A stretch of DNA of 64,000 bases from NCBI GenBank assembly GCA_903813345.2, contig CAIIXF020000001.1, forward strand, positions 4,402,001 through 4,466,000, read 5' to 3'. Position numbers and translations under genes: made by a program. How positions within the stretch are numbered: the stretch's first letter is position 1; each line of letters opens with the position of its first letter. Under the pieces are notes generated by a model that searched no databases, was not told the origin of the DNA, and saw only the letters and a program-made list of their open reading frames with translations. This DNA comes from Owenia fusiformis (lineage: Eukaryota > Annelida > Polychaeta > Sabellida > Oweniidae). Below are positions 38,701-49,544 of this stretch, in pieces.

Positions 38701-39930
38701 GAATCTATCAAGTCTCAAAAAGAACCATATAGACGTCCAGGAGAAGTGATAATTGAGACTCATTGTACGAGTGGTAACGTTAAAGCTGTCAATGAAAGCG
38801 GTGATAAACTAACGCGTATTAACCCAACATTTGCTGTTGGGGATGACGAGCCTTATGGTATTCATGTAACTGATGTTAAAACTGAACGCACCGTTAAAGA
38901 ACCCCGACCCCCAACTGATTCTCCTAAACTGGATCAACTGAAAGAACTTCACAAACAAATAACGCTTTTATCAGGCGGGGCAGCCCATGCGCAAGTATCA
39001 TCTCAAACTGACCCTTCTCACGAAGCTCGCATTGACATTCAGCCACGTCCACTTCTTGATGGACATCCACGCCAACATAACCCTCTCGTAGAACAGCTAG
39101 AAGAGATAATGGCCGAGATCGAGTTGAAAAGGAAACAACGTGAACTTACAGAGCAATCACGTAAAAGACCGGATATGGCCGAACGGTTCCACATTGAAAA
39201 TCAACTGAAGAAGGATTACGGTGGAACTGATAGTGAGCCAAAGAAATCACAAAAGTTGGTCGTGCTAAGATCATCAGAAGACTCGACGTCTGATTTAGTC
39301 CCTGCTCAGCCAGAGGGGGAAATTTCGCATGATTCGTTTGCTGAAGAAGAAACTAATGTCACATACCAATCGGTGACACAGCAAGATGTTGGGCAAAAAT
39401 CAGGAAAGACGAAGGATATGATGAAAGTCACAGAGGTGAAGGTTGAAAAGGTGTACAAGACTGTTGAAATTTTACCAACAGGGGAACAACTAGATGCCAT
39501 TGAAGGAAGAAAAAGTACAATTTCTCAAGAAATGTTAGAATACGTTAACCAGAAACAAGCAGAAGCTGCGGCCCAAAGGCGATCTCAAACATCATCATAC
39601 AGTGAATCGTCCGAGTTCAATAAATACAATGGTGCAGACGACACCACTAGAGGGCGAACTGACTCTAACCACAACCATCAAGAAATAGACGAGGACTTAC
39701 TGAGGGAAATATTACGACTTCACAAAGAAAAGTCATCTAGGTTCAAACCAAGAGAATACGATGAAGATGAGCAGTCTATTTACCTCAGCGACGAAGAGCC
39801 TGATGAAGTAGAAATTGAAGGAGTGATTTATAAACGCATGCACCCTGACTTGCGCATGTTGACGGCAGAGGAATTAGAGGCGTACGTCAGGCAATATATG
39901 TATGAACATACGAAAAGTACAAGTTTGTAG
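35785..39930 (+). CDS. Large, mostly disordered protein of unknown family (1381 aa as read)
   Basis: Not recognised. A single 4.1 kb exon, open from a likely acceptor at 35731 to the stop at 39930. The first internal ATG (35785) gives MGQARS, which fits the MG-x3-S N-myristoylation pattern, so it is taken as start; an upstream exon could extend it. In order: a basic segment (about residues 90-140, TPWTLEGRRKLLKHI and RKTRKMTNRRLLKY); long Ser/Thr/Pro-rich disorder; KVSF at 502-505, an RVxF-type PP1-docking motif; several P-P-L-P and SPEP clusters; a charged coiled-coil-like stretch at about 1099-1150 (LVEQLEEIMAEIELKRKQ); and an acidic C-terminal block ending in a compact conserved-looking stretch (GVIYKRMHPDLRML and EELEAYVRQY). 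The last residues, STSL, fit a class I PDZ ligand. These features suggest a membrane-tethered cortical scaffold, but only as inference. A polyadenylation signal lies at 40080-40085. Confidence 0.8.
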   Translation: MGQARSHMTKNNREHLKARHKRSVDNLHTQPVTTSVDFGSQTDLYINPEIRGSPRSADSTPDIVGHTSATQLKQRLLKEIYKTPWTLEGRRKLLKHIIAVYHPEWQLRHSRYRKTRKMTNRRLLKYDTFDKLSRSQSYEHLFDEQLENYDKDNYSSNNLFRSKSSENLPEDVIIVTERPQHLVGPPKPKRLAQKDRHWLDCVDEYSKTYGGAKVKTSPLNSSSSSKVITTRHITSDNPSPGKTSLKQGLIKVTPVNKLQPTRPLTKPNKTEKVTSYLTLSPQQPKRLAVNPVLPARSGKNQRITSRIYTSNMSTNPNSEQVQNDDSSTPYATIDHSMFKQQGQGSSVQHVGNDNNIDNKVIYSTVNKSGELRDKVEIEEKTVTEVADQTLFAMDKKAFALMQEAHDIADGKKKFFFDQVDKVENGSSTQNEMDMVVTDSQGHTKRLRYSDNKAPADNNESHSNSYHSVTKVTQNHVDLDAKNEVDLTPPTPPSPGSGKMSPKVSFSPSIEIIPRMGEEEAFAKSLEQQISQQRGSIEDLATAMDDQDITIEEEEEVTQHKATIEQPESVTNWSIYPHNGSISTPSVSLKSFGSQESLNSTNAIDGSDSIRDDSSSSQKYNYMEVKGSSSNVREVSRSPEPKLPPLPRVEDSKSPEPGVSPLPQSPHVHSPQRIASPSSAPIRSSPQHVEPTGQSLTVPRRDLSPVNTSWVEPSPHVSTGASTLTASTVTYNQHDSCNDNVNVHISQLSPSTANQALEATYSEVKHAKKVPIKVEVTKNKFNRSTINASVSPYNLNDVVQPKSTSVSTVRHEPVFSKPYIQNNKVDVEIKHVGSPQKVKTETVSMAVSDELELKFKKRRGADREHFNKPIETVEISSPPVQSTSTSSLSSTSGAHDKTYVTETLNKTYVAEPCVTYEFRPSVHTQTHHDDQDINVNTQHQHINSSNTEERNLHRSEIQFQPNKASIASQSRTIESIKSQKEPYRRPGEVIIETHCTSGNVKAVNESGDKLTRINPTFAVGDDEPYGIHVTDVKTERTVKEPRPPTDSPKLDQLKELHKQITLLSGGAAHAQVSSQTDPSHEARIDIQPRPLLDGHPRQHNPLVEQLEEIMAEIELKRKQRELTEQSRKRPDMAERFHIENQLKKDYGGTDSEPKKSQKLVVLRSSEDSTSDLVPAQPEGEISHDSFAEEETNVTYQSVTQQDVGQKSGKTKDMMKVTEVKVEKVYKTVEILPTGEQLDAIEGRKSTISQEMLEYVNQKQAEAAAQRRSQTSSYSESSEFNKYNGADDTTRGRTDSNHNHQEIDEDLLREILRLHKEKSSRFKPREYDEDEQSIYLSDEEPDEVEIEGVIYKRMHPDLRMLTAEELEAYVRQYMYEHTKSTSL

Positions 39931-42435
39931 AGATCTAGATGAACATCGGACCTTTTGATGAGTTGCAAAATCGTAGATGTATGTATCACGTACTGGCCAG
40001 GGAGTGTATAGCAATGATAACTTTTGTATATAATATAGTAATGGAAAGTAAAGACCTGCATACAATATTGAAACGAAACAATAAATGTAAATATACAGTA
40101 CATATTTTTAAGAAAAATATATAATGACAATAACATTGATAAGACAATGTGATTAAGCTTATAAAGGAACAACCAACACATGTTACTTTTTTCAATGACG
40201 TTTACTTCATTTTCATAATAAGCATCTCTACGATATTAAATTGTTAAATTGAAATCATCTGCTTTATTTTTAAGGGTCTCTTTTTACTATGCTAATTCTG
40301 TTCAGATATTGGTAAAGATGATTGCCAATTTTGTTGCAAATACAAGAAACTTATTCTACACTAAGTGTACTAAATGAATAGCATTAAAAATAAATTTGAT
40401 ATCTATTGGCAAAATGAATAAACGGGGATTTTGTTACGATATACTGCGCTTGTTGATTCCCAACAATTTATTTTTCAATGATTTTATACATTTAGTACAC
40501 TAATTGGAGGATAAAAAGAATATCCTATACTTTTTCGTGTAAATATCAAAATGACCTCGTAGATAAAGATGATATTCCTCAAAATCATAGGATATTTTAT
40601 AAATATTAAATTAAGATGGACGGCCTTTGGGACCGATCATATAAAAATATTACATGAAATATACGTACACGTATACATATACGTACATTATTCAAGTATA
40701 TCAAACTATCGGACTATCTGATCGCATTGTGTATAAATAATAGATGTAAATATGAAAAAAATATATTTTGGTGTCAGTTATAACGGTGTTTAGACGTTAT
40801 GTTCTTATTCTTGGCAATGGCCATGGGTATGTTTAAAGCCCAACAAGGAATGTGCTGTGTCAGACCCACCTGTCCCAATCGTAATAATAGAGAGGATAAG
40901 CTACACGTTTTAAGCCAAGGGAACTTGTGCGTGAAACTGTCCTCCTTTCATATGGGTTTTCCAGGGACCAAATTACAACTATTTTCCTCGTTCCTTTATG
41001 CCCAACGAGGCAAGTAAATACTTCAAAGGGGAGGGGCTATACCGAGATGACCATAATTCTACCCAAGTTCTTATAAACGTATAGCTTTACCTCCCTCAAA
41101 ACGGAGACATTGAGAAACACCAATGCCTATCACATCGGTGGATCTTCTGTCTTCTTGTGATTACGATCGCCAGATTAAAGGTTTTTATATCATTCCAGAT
41201 CATATCTTTCTGTTATTCAAATTCAGTTGATATGTTTCATATTATATGTTGGTACACTATGGTTATGATTATGCTGATTTTTCAGTTTCGAAATTCTTCA
41301 TGAAAATGAAAATTCACTTTTACGCTATTGATCTACATAAATATAAAAGAGTTAGTGTATAAGATGTATATTATTATGTCTTATACAATTCCCATTTGTG
41401 CTACACGAGCAAAGTTAAAAAATAGATTTTAAAATCATCATCATAGAGGGTGGGATAAAAACACTCATATTTTCATTGGCGATAACTAGTTGTCCCTCAA
41501 ATAACACAGGTGTAAAAGGGTAGGAGGTCCCATCAAATTATGGTCCTACTCTCCATTGATTTATATGGTGACCTAAATACAACTCTTTCCCTCATAATCT
41601 TATACACAATCAGGGCCAGTAAGGGCCGTTAAGAAAGGGGACCATAATCCCTGGGGGACCATCATTTCTTTCACACCGGATTGGCATATTATCTAATCTG
41701 TCATAGATTTTGAAATTATTTGCAGACAAAAATGGATCACAAGAGAATAAGACGAAGAACAAATAATCAAATAATTCGACATTATGAAAATGGTACTAGT
41801 TGAGCCATGAAAGCCCATGGAGCCATGAGCCTACAAATTATAAAGCTCTTCAGAACTCAGATTAGACTTTGGTAATCTTACTGACCAAAAACAAAACATC
41901 CGACTCGTTGATTTTTGACCCTAGGAATATGGCCTACCAGTTTTGTTTTTCTCGAATTTGCACTAGTCCATGGAATGTTCCTTTTTGGTTTCAACACACT
42001 CCGAAATGCTTCAATTCTAAAAGAGTTGAAACTTGAATATATTATAAATTGATTGCTGCACCTCTATTGCGGGATCCACAGCCTTACCCCCCTATCACAC
42101 GTTTTGACGATCACCCGAAAATTTTGAGCATGCTCTAAGTGCTGGAGGATCTACTCGTTCTAGTAGTTTCATGAAGTTTGTAAACAGATCCCAAATGGTT
42201 CTTAGTGGGTTCTTAGTACGTCAAATCCGTTCGTGCACAGTTTGAGCCCGTTTTCGAGAACGTAGTGAGAACTAGTTTGGTGTGATAGTAGGGTTATCAT
42301 CCATTGGAACTTTCAAGCCTTAAGCTTAAGATTGAAGGGCAAAATATTATTGAAATCCATGCAAAATGAAAATATTGACGTTTTGGAGCCACCCCCCCCC
42401 CCTCGGCGATGAATTTGGTGAAAAGCATGCAAAAT
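39931..42435 (+). other. 3' UTR and intergenic DNA
   Basis: AATAAA at 40080-40085 can end the preceding transcript. Beyond that only short chance frames occur, for example one of 72 codons at 40799 without splice or homology support. A GCGGGATCCACAGCCTTAC-type string near 42069 recurs in altered form near 43653, suggesting shared repeat DNA. No gene seen. Confidence 0.5.
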
Positions 42436-43687
42436 TGGCAAAGGATAGGTATCGATATGGTGAACTGAATTCAACAATGTATTTCTCTTTTTAAATCAAT
42501 TATTGAAAACATTCTGTAAAAAATACGGTCCTTTATGTAATGTTGACTGATTGGCAACAACTTAATGCAAAAATTATTTATCATCTTTTGTTTTTAATGC
42601 ATTTGTTTTTTGTTTCTTTCTACCAATTCTTGAGAATGAAATAAAATGTCTATCTGAACCTTGTTGGAACAAAATAGCATATGCAACACTTTCTAAGACC
42701 TCTCAATATTATAGGTTTACAAAATGAAAGGAGGGCGAGTTGTTTGTAGAATGAATCGGGGGATTTTTTTCATGAATTTTGCTTATGTTTTTCATCCCAA
42801 AAACATCAATACACTTTAAAACATTTTGTTTACTTTAAGATTACACCATGTAATCCAAAAATATATTTCTCGTTTTCAAAGATAATCCATGGATTAACAC
42901 CAAGATATTTTTATTTTTCAAACTTCAGAGGGCTGGGAATCATTGATGCTCAACGCTTTTGAATATGATAAATGCTGTTTTAAATAGGTTTTACGTATGC
43001 CAATAATTTCTCAAATTATGTAAGCTGAATGCATTCCATAATCCCTAGAATATTCTCTTGGAGGAATCCAATGGTAATCCAATGGTAGTTTCAAGCAGAT
43101 TTTTAGATGGCAGGTAAGTAAATTCTTTAGTACTCGCCTTATTGGGTTGAGTTAGTTTATATTCAAAAATTATATATGATTCTGGAAAGATGTCAGTGTG
43201 GATGCTATATAGATTGCACACGTATGGTAAGCTGTATAATCCTATATTATGTAATACAAGTACAGTTTTGGTTGACATGATTGTGACTGAGTGAGAGATT
43301 AAACTCTTTAAGGTAGTTCTGCATGTTGATAATTTTTACTAATTTTGGTGATGAATAAATTATCTGATAATTATAAATTGGGCAATATTTTTGACATTTT
43401 AAGTGGATATAAAGAATTATGGTAACATACACATGGACCATGCATACACATACAATTACAAATGTGAAAATATTGTCCCTTTCATTGATTATCGGTATTT
43501 ATAATCATGAAAATTATTAAAAAATATCGAGACATGTCTACCTTAAAATCAGATTGGCTTACAAGTACCCTAAGCTATTTTCACATTTTTATTGCAAGAA
43601 AATCTTTTTGCAAGGGTTACAAAGGTTGAAATTTTGTGGTGGCTCCATTGTGGGATCCACAGTCTTTACTATCCTTTTGGAATAGTT

Positions 43688-43777
43688 CTCAAAAACGTTA
43701 GGTAAAGAGGGACTCTGATAAATCAGAATGCTCTCAAAAACGTTAGGTAAAGAGGGACTCTGATAAATCAGAATGTG
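43688..43777 (+). repeat. Perfect 2 x 45-bp tandem duplication
   Basis: The unit beginning CTCAAAAACGTTAGGTAAAG and ending AAATCAGAATG is repeated back to back (offset 45 bp) without visible differences, suggesting a recent slip. Confidence 0.9.
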
Positions 43778-44165
43778 GTGGCTCTATTTGGCTGGAGTTT
43801 AATATTCAGACCTAGCTATAGGTATTATTACATTTATATGTACACTAGTATCTTGTTGACCTATATTCAGCACTGTATTGATGAATGGGCCACTTATTAG
43901 GGCCAATAATCAATCATAAAGTGTACAGGGGTAGAGATGCCAAACCAAGAAGTCTTTTTGTGTCTGTCAAAATCCATTTGCATCCTACACATCCCAACAT
44001 ATTATCCAAATATGTTATTAATTAATGAAACATAACAGTATAATCTTTGGATTTAGAAAGTTGTATGGGATTTCATTAGTATAAAAGTTGCTTTTGAAGC
44101 ATTTATCTATAGCCATTTTGTAGGAAAAACTGATAGAAAAAATGTATAATCTTTTAATTTGAAGT

Positions 44166-44266
44166 ATGACCTGAATCGATTGCAAACTTTATATTTGCAC
44201 ATCTGATGTGATATACCATTTGTGTCATACTGTGAAATTATTTAATTTGCAATCGATTCAGGTCAT
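44166..44266. repeat. Perfect 21-bp inverted repeat spanning 101 bp
   Basis: ATGACCTGAATCGATTGCAA (plus one more A) at 44166-44186 is perfectly inverted at 44246-44266, separated by 59 nt. It could be the ends of a 101-bp miniature element or a hairpin. No target duplication is obvious. Confidence 0.85.
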
Positions 44267-44839
44267 AGTGTATTTTAGGTATTTTTGTGAAAATCAATAG
44301 AAACCAATGGCCTATATTGGAATTGATGATATTCACATGTTAAGTCAATGGAGCCCATTCAATTGCAAGTCAATACACCCTTGCTGAACTAAATGACCTC
44401 AACCTCAGTCCATGTGGGTCCAAACGCTCAAATATTTTCCACAGTATTATGTGACATTGTATTCTTTATGTTACACCTCATCCTTGGCCCAAGAGTAATT
44501 CATTGCATTACATTATTATTATGATCTGCTATGAAAGCAGTGAAGGACCGATCTTGAAGGATGGTTACACCTAAAAATGATTCATTTTGTTCATGGGGAT
44601 ATCATAATGGAAAGTGCACTAGACCCTTATTGTAATTGTATGATATCGTATTTGTGATTTGAATATACACTATGATATTTGAGAAAAGGAATGTTTTGTT
44701 CTAGTTTCATTGCAATTTATAACCCTAATATCCTTCCCAGAATCCTTCCTTGTCTTCCAATTTTCTACTAACCTCAGAAGTTCCTACTTTTTTAAAAAAA
44801 TACAATTTTCCATGATCATTTATATGTCACCACCACAAG

Positions 44840-45000
44840 TGGTGACATATTGCTATGGTCTCAAACTTTTTTGTGGACGGTGTTCAGTGGTTGGTGTTTA
44901 TCATTTGGCAGTTGGTGTTTGGCAGTTGGTGTCTGTAACAAATGGCAGGTGTTGACATTTTGCATGTGAATGCCTTGTCTTATAATGTAGCCAACTGCAA
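44840..45000 (+). repeat. Dispersed repeat, copy 2 (partner at 29170-29345)
   Basis: Matches the earlier copy in order and orientation. In addition it contains a local triplication of a TTGGCAGTTGGTGT unit at about 44896-44935. Confidence 0.55.
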
Positions 45001-46872
45001 TGGATGTAAAACGGATATAGTTAACTAATACATTTCTTGGCATCAATTCAAATCATATGCTAATTTTAAATGAAAATGCTTTTTTTCATGTTTTACCACT
45101 CATAAATGCCATAATATCTCGATGTCACATTCAGGAAAATATGGCTATCAACAAGTTTTGAATTCTTACAATCCTGGAAGTTGTACATGTAAGCGTACAC
45201 ATCTGTCAGTTCAGTTTATGTGTAAAAGTTAATCCCATAAGCCTTAATACCTGATGCATGAAATATTATGAATGAGTTACATAATATGTACTCGTGCTAT
45301 TTAGGTAAATGTTGTGCTGTTTCACCAGATTTGACTGACATCTTTAAATAACAACAATTTGATTTGATGATCAGACAGCAACAAAACATATTAAGTGGTC
45401 AAGACAAAAGAATGTTATTATGATAGGCATTCTAGGGATTAAGGAATGCATTCAGCTTACATAATTTGAGAAATTATTGGCATACGTAAAACCTATTTAA
45501 AACTGCATTTATCGTATTCAAAAGCGTTGAGCATCATTGATTCCCAGCCCTCTGAAGATTGAAAAATAAAAATACCTGGGTGTTAATCCATGGATTATCT
45601 TTGAAAATGAGAAATATATTTTTGGATTACATGGTGTAATCTTAAAGTAAACAAAATGTTTTCAAATGTATTGATGTTTTTTGGATGAAAAACATAAGCG
45701 AAATTCATGAAAAAAATCCCCCGATTCATTCTACAAACAACTCGCCCTCCTTTTGGTTGATTTAACAAAAAGTATGCAAAAACTTAAACAAAAAGCCCCA
45801 AGATAAATAAAAATTAAGACAAACAAGATGCTTTTTTCAAATCAACAAAACTTTCCTTTGTACAATGACAATATTGAGAGACATGAACACGTTGTGTTTA
45901 TGTCGTTTTGTTCCAATGAGGTTCGGATAGATGTTTCATTTCATTCCGAACATATGATACCAAGAACGAAAGAAGTGTCTGATGTATTTTCTAAAACAAT
46001 ATAGAGAAAAGTATGCATATATAATTATAATGTTACCAATTACCATCCAAAAGATGACCAAAAATTGACGATGTGTAAGATTTTCAGAATGTTTTGATGA
46101 CTGGTTTAAGAGAAACGCGTGTTCAAAAAGTTCACCATATCGATACCACGCCTTTGCTAATTTGTAATGTAAAACATGTAATATTAATTTATGGAAACCT
46201 TAGACTAGCAAGGGGGGGGGGGGGCAAATTTTGAGTCAGAAAAAAATTGTGGGCCTTTAAAACCAAAATTGGGCCCAAACTTTGACAATTTAAGGCCCAC
46301 TTTTGGCCAATTTATGCCCAAAAAGACCAATTTTTGAGGCCCATGACCCACATGGATCCGCCAGTGCCTAGTGTCAGCGGAAATGGAACATCAAAAAACC
46401 AAAGCCTACATTCAGAAAGTCGAAATTACATAGTGCAAACAGAAATCAAAAATATATGTAAAATAAAACCTTTGATAGTAAAATCGTTCGATGACGTAAG
46501 CTTAATACAGGCTGTAGATCGTTAAACATGAACAAAATCTAGACGGTCACTGAAAAAAATCCGCCGATCTCACCAAAAGACGAGATGTGAAACGATCAGG
46601 TCAAAACAAATAATAGCTCCTTCCAAAATAAGAACTTTCATTCTAAATCGTGCACACGTCAACATTATGTTGGGACATTTAGGGTCAGTAAACCCTTGAT
46701 TGTATCCACGGGATGGGGAATAAACACATTTAGATTTGTATTCTTCGGGTAATAACACAGTCACTAAATATTGCGTTCATATTAATATATATTATAATTT
46801 AGTTAACTTCAATTTGCTTATAACTGTAATTTATTTGTAAAAATAAATGTATCAAGATAATATACGTCTGTG

Positions 46873-47521
46873 GAAGCCCAACTGTTCTGGGCTACCCAAG
46901 TGTTCTGACTCTTGCCCAACTGTTCTGACAACCCAAGTGTTCCGAAATCGCTTATTTTATCATATCTTATAATTCACAAGAGAGGGTTCAAAAAATAAAC
47001 TGCTGAAAAATGCCCAGGATGAAAAAAGAGAGTCCTAAAATGTTGGCTCCTTGAAAGTGTTGACCCAATTTTTAAAGATATGGACCCAATTTTTAAAATC
47101 GAGGCCCATTTTTTCTAAAGGCCCATTTTCCAAAATGATGAGGTATGTTCCTAAAATTGAGACCCAGCCTAATTATATTGATATATTCTGTCTAAATATT
47201 CTATTGCTCAAGAGTGTCCCATGGTGCAAAAGTCGAACAACCGAGTATTTTACATTCCCCTATGCCCGGGTACCCTGTTAGTTTATATGAATAAATGGAA
47301 AGCCCTTTGTGCTCGAGGCAGCCACATTATAAGTGGTTTCATTAGCATAATTTCAACAGTCATCTCTGTAGAAACCTAAAATTGATATTAGAAATTGAAA
47401 ATCACCATATCGAGTGCATTTGATAAAATAAGTAAACCCAAACTACTTGGTCCAAGTCAGAGTAGGGTCTACTTCGGCAAGAGTCGGAATACTTGGGTAG
47501 CCCAGAACACTTAGGTAGGCT
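46873..47521. mobile_element. MITE with about 45-bp inverted termini
   Basis: The left end has AAGCCCAACTGTTCTGGGCT then ACCCAAGTGTTCTGACTC. The right end is the inverted AAGCCTACCTAAGTGTTCTG then GGCTACCCAAGTATTCCGAC. About 650 bp, non-coding interior with CCCAATTTTTAAA-type repeats. Superfamily unknown. Confidence 0.8.
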
Positions 47522-49544
47522 TTAGGCTAATCTAACAAGTAATTATGTAAACTTTGTATTGGTGAATATACCATAACCTTGCCTATGGTAATGGTTTTTA
47601 TCGGAAATGTTACCAAAAAAACCCATAGAACTTCGAACATAGAATCATGGGCTTTCAATTACTCAGATGCGAATAGTTAGTTACCAATTTCGCCACCAGG
47701 TGGCTGATTCGGGGGAAATAACATGGCAGGGTATTGCAAAATTCCCTTAAACTTGAGTATACCGATCAGTTTTAGTGGTACACTTTTCACATTACCCCTT
47801 TGTATCTGATAGTTATACAAATTAAAAAATGTCCAGTAAAAGAAAATAGTATCTGCCCAACACAAGAAAAGATATTTCACTTTTTGTGATTTTACAACAT
47901 GGGCTCTATGGGGAATCTCCCCGACCTAAAAGTCACATTTTCAAAAATCAAAATTTTTGTCAACAACCACACTACTCCCCTACTGCCATCAGTGGTGGGC
48001 ATCCCTCAGGGGTCCGTGTTGTCTCCGCTTCTCTGTAATCTCTACACGGCAGACTCCATGGACAACATAGGGTCGGAGAAGGCTGGCTTTGCAGATGACA
48101 ACACAATATGGGCATGTGGAGCTGACTTGAAAGAGATAGAGAAACTCATCAACACGGACTTGAATCAATTAACCAACAAATGGTGCAAAAGATGGAACAT
48201 GGAGATCGCCCCTGAAAAAACCGAGGTAATGGTCTTCAGTCCACCTGGTATCACTAGCCCCGATATTAACATCTTTATCGACGGCCGGAAACTCCAGGTG
48301 GTGTCCCACAAGAAGATTCTTGGATGCACCATAGATAACGAACTTAAATTTAATCTACACATCGAAAATAAGAAAAAATCTGCATTCGGTGCTCTTGCGG
48401 GCATAAACAATTTCACTTCCAGCAAATCGGGCTGTAGCCAAGAGGTATTCACCATGCTGTACAAAGCGTTGGTGATACCGCACTTCGAAACCAGCATTAG
48501 TGCTCTGGCTGCAGTTACCGAGAAAGCTGTTTCTGCCTATGCACCAGTCCAGAGGGCAGCACTACTTAGAGCAACCGGATGCCTCAACTCAACTAGCACT
48601 GACTCATTAGAAGTACTGGCTGGTGTACTACCGCTTGATATTTTACTAAGAAGCAGGCAGGCTCAAGAGGGTGTGAGAATAGCTACCCACACTGAGTCAG
48701 ACCCCATTGCCAGGGAATTTTTGAGATGGGGTGGGTCATCTCAAACTGAGAAGACCCCCTCCTGCTTTAATATCATAACAGCCAGACTGAGACTTCATAG
48801 ATGCCCCACACAACCTAACAATTATATACAGCACTATTACCATCACCAGGATGTAGACATCTTCCAACCTACGAAGGCAACCATCCATGACGAAGATTTT
48901 GCCAACACAAAGTCCGCCCAAAGTGTTCGGATAAGCTCAGTGCTTAGTGCACAGCCGGACGGTAGGACTATAGTCTTCACAGACGGGTCAGCCTATGGGA
49001 ATCCTGGTCCTTCGGGAGCTGCTGCAGTGGTTTATGTGGGTGGACTTAAATCTACACCTATATGTCTTGAGCAACCAGTCTCCCTCATAGGTAACAACTA
49101 TTATGGGGAAGTGGTAGCAATAAAGATGGCGGTAGAATATCTGACAACCATAAAGACTAGCAGCAACATCCTGCTCTTGTCAGACTGCCAACCCGCTATA
49201 ACAGCATCTTTTATTACTACCAAGTGTAAAAGCATCACAGAGGACATTATTGACACAAGGAAAGCCTGCAAATTGCTATCTTTACAGAACAAAACCTTAG
49301 AAGTCTACTGGGTCCCAGGTCACCAAGGGACAGAAGGGAATGAAGTTGCGGATAAAACTGCCAAGAAAGCAGCATTGGCAGCCAAATCTCTCACTGACTG
49401 TAAAACATCTAAGTCTGTAGCTTATAATAATATCAAATGTAACGCTTTAGAGAAATGGCAAAATAGGTATAACAACTCCACCAAGGTGAACTTTGTTCAG
49501 GAATTAATTCCTAAGGTTAAATTGAAAAGTCCAATTGTAAAGAC

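Larger units (their letters stand above)
42436..46160. repeat. Inverted pair of diverged repeats, arms about 0.62 and 0.73 kb
   Basis: Left arm about 42436-43055, right arm about 45425-46160, mirror-oriented. Shared strings include GGTATCGATATGGTGAAC at the outer ends, TCTATCTGAACC, AAAGGAGGGCGAGTTGTTTG, GGATTACACCATG-type text and CATTCAGCTTACATAATTTG at the inner ends. The right arm has about 110 bp extra. The 2.4 kb between them has no coding capacity. This could be a long-TIR element or two copies inserted in opposite directions. Confidence 0.75.

Noticed and set aside
40799-41017. 72-codon plus-strand frame with several cysteines
   Set aside because: No splice sites, promoter or recognisable domain; length is expected by chance.
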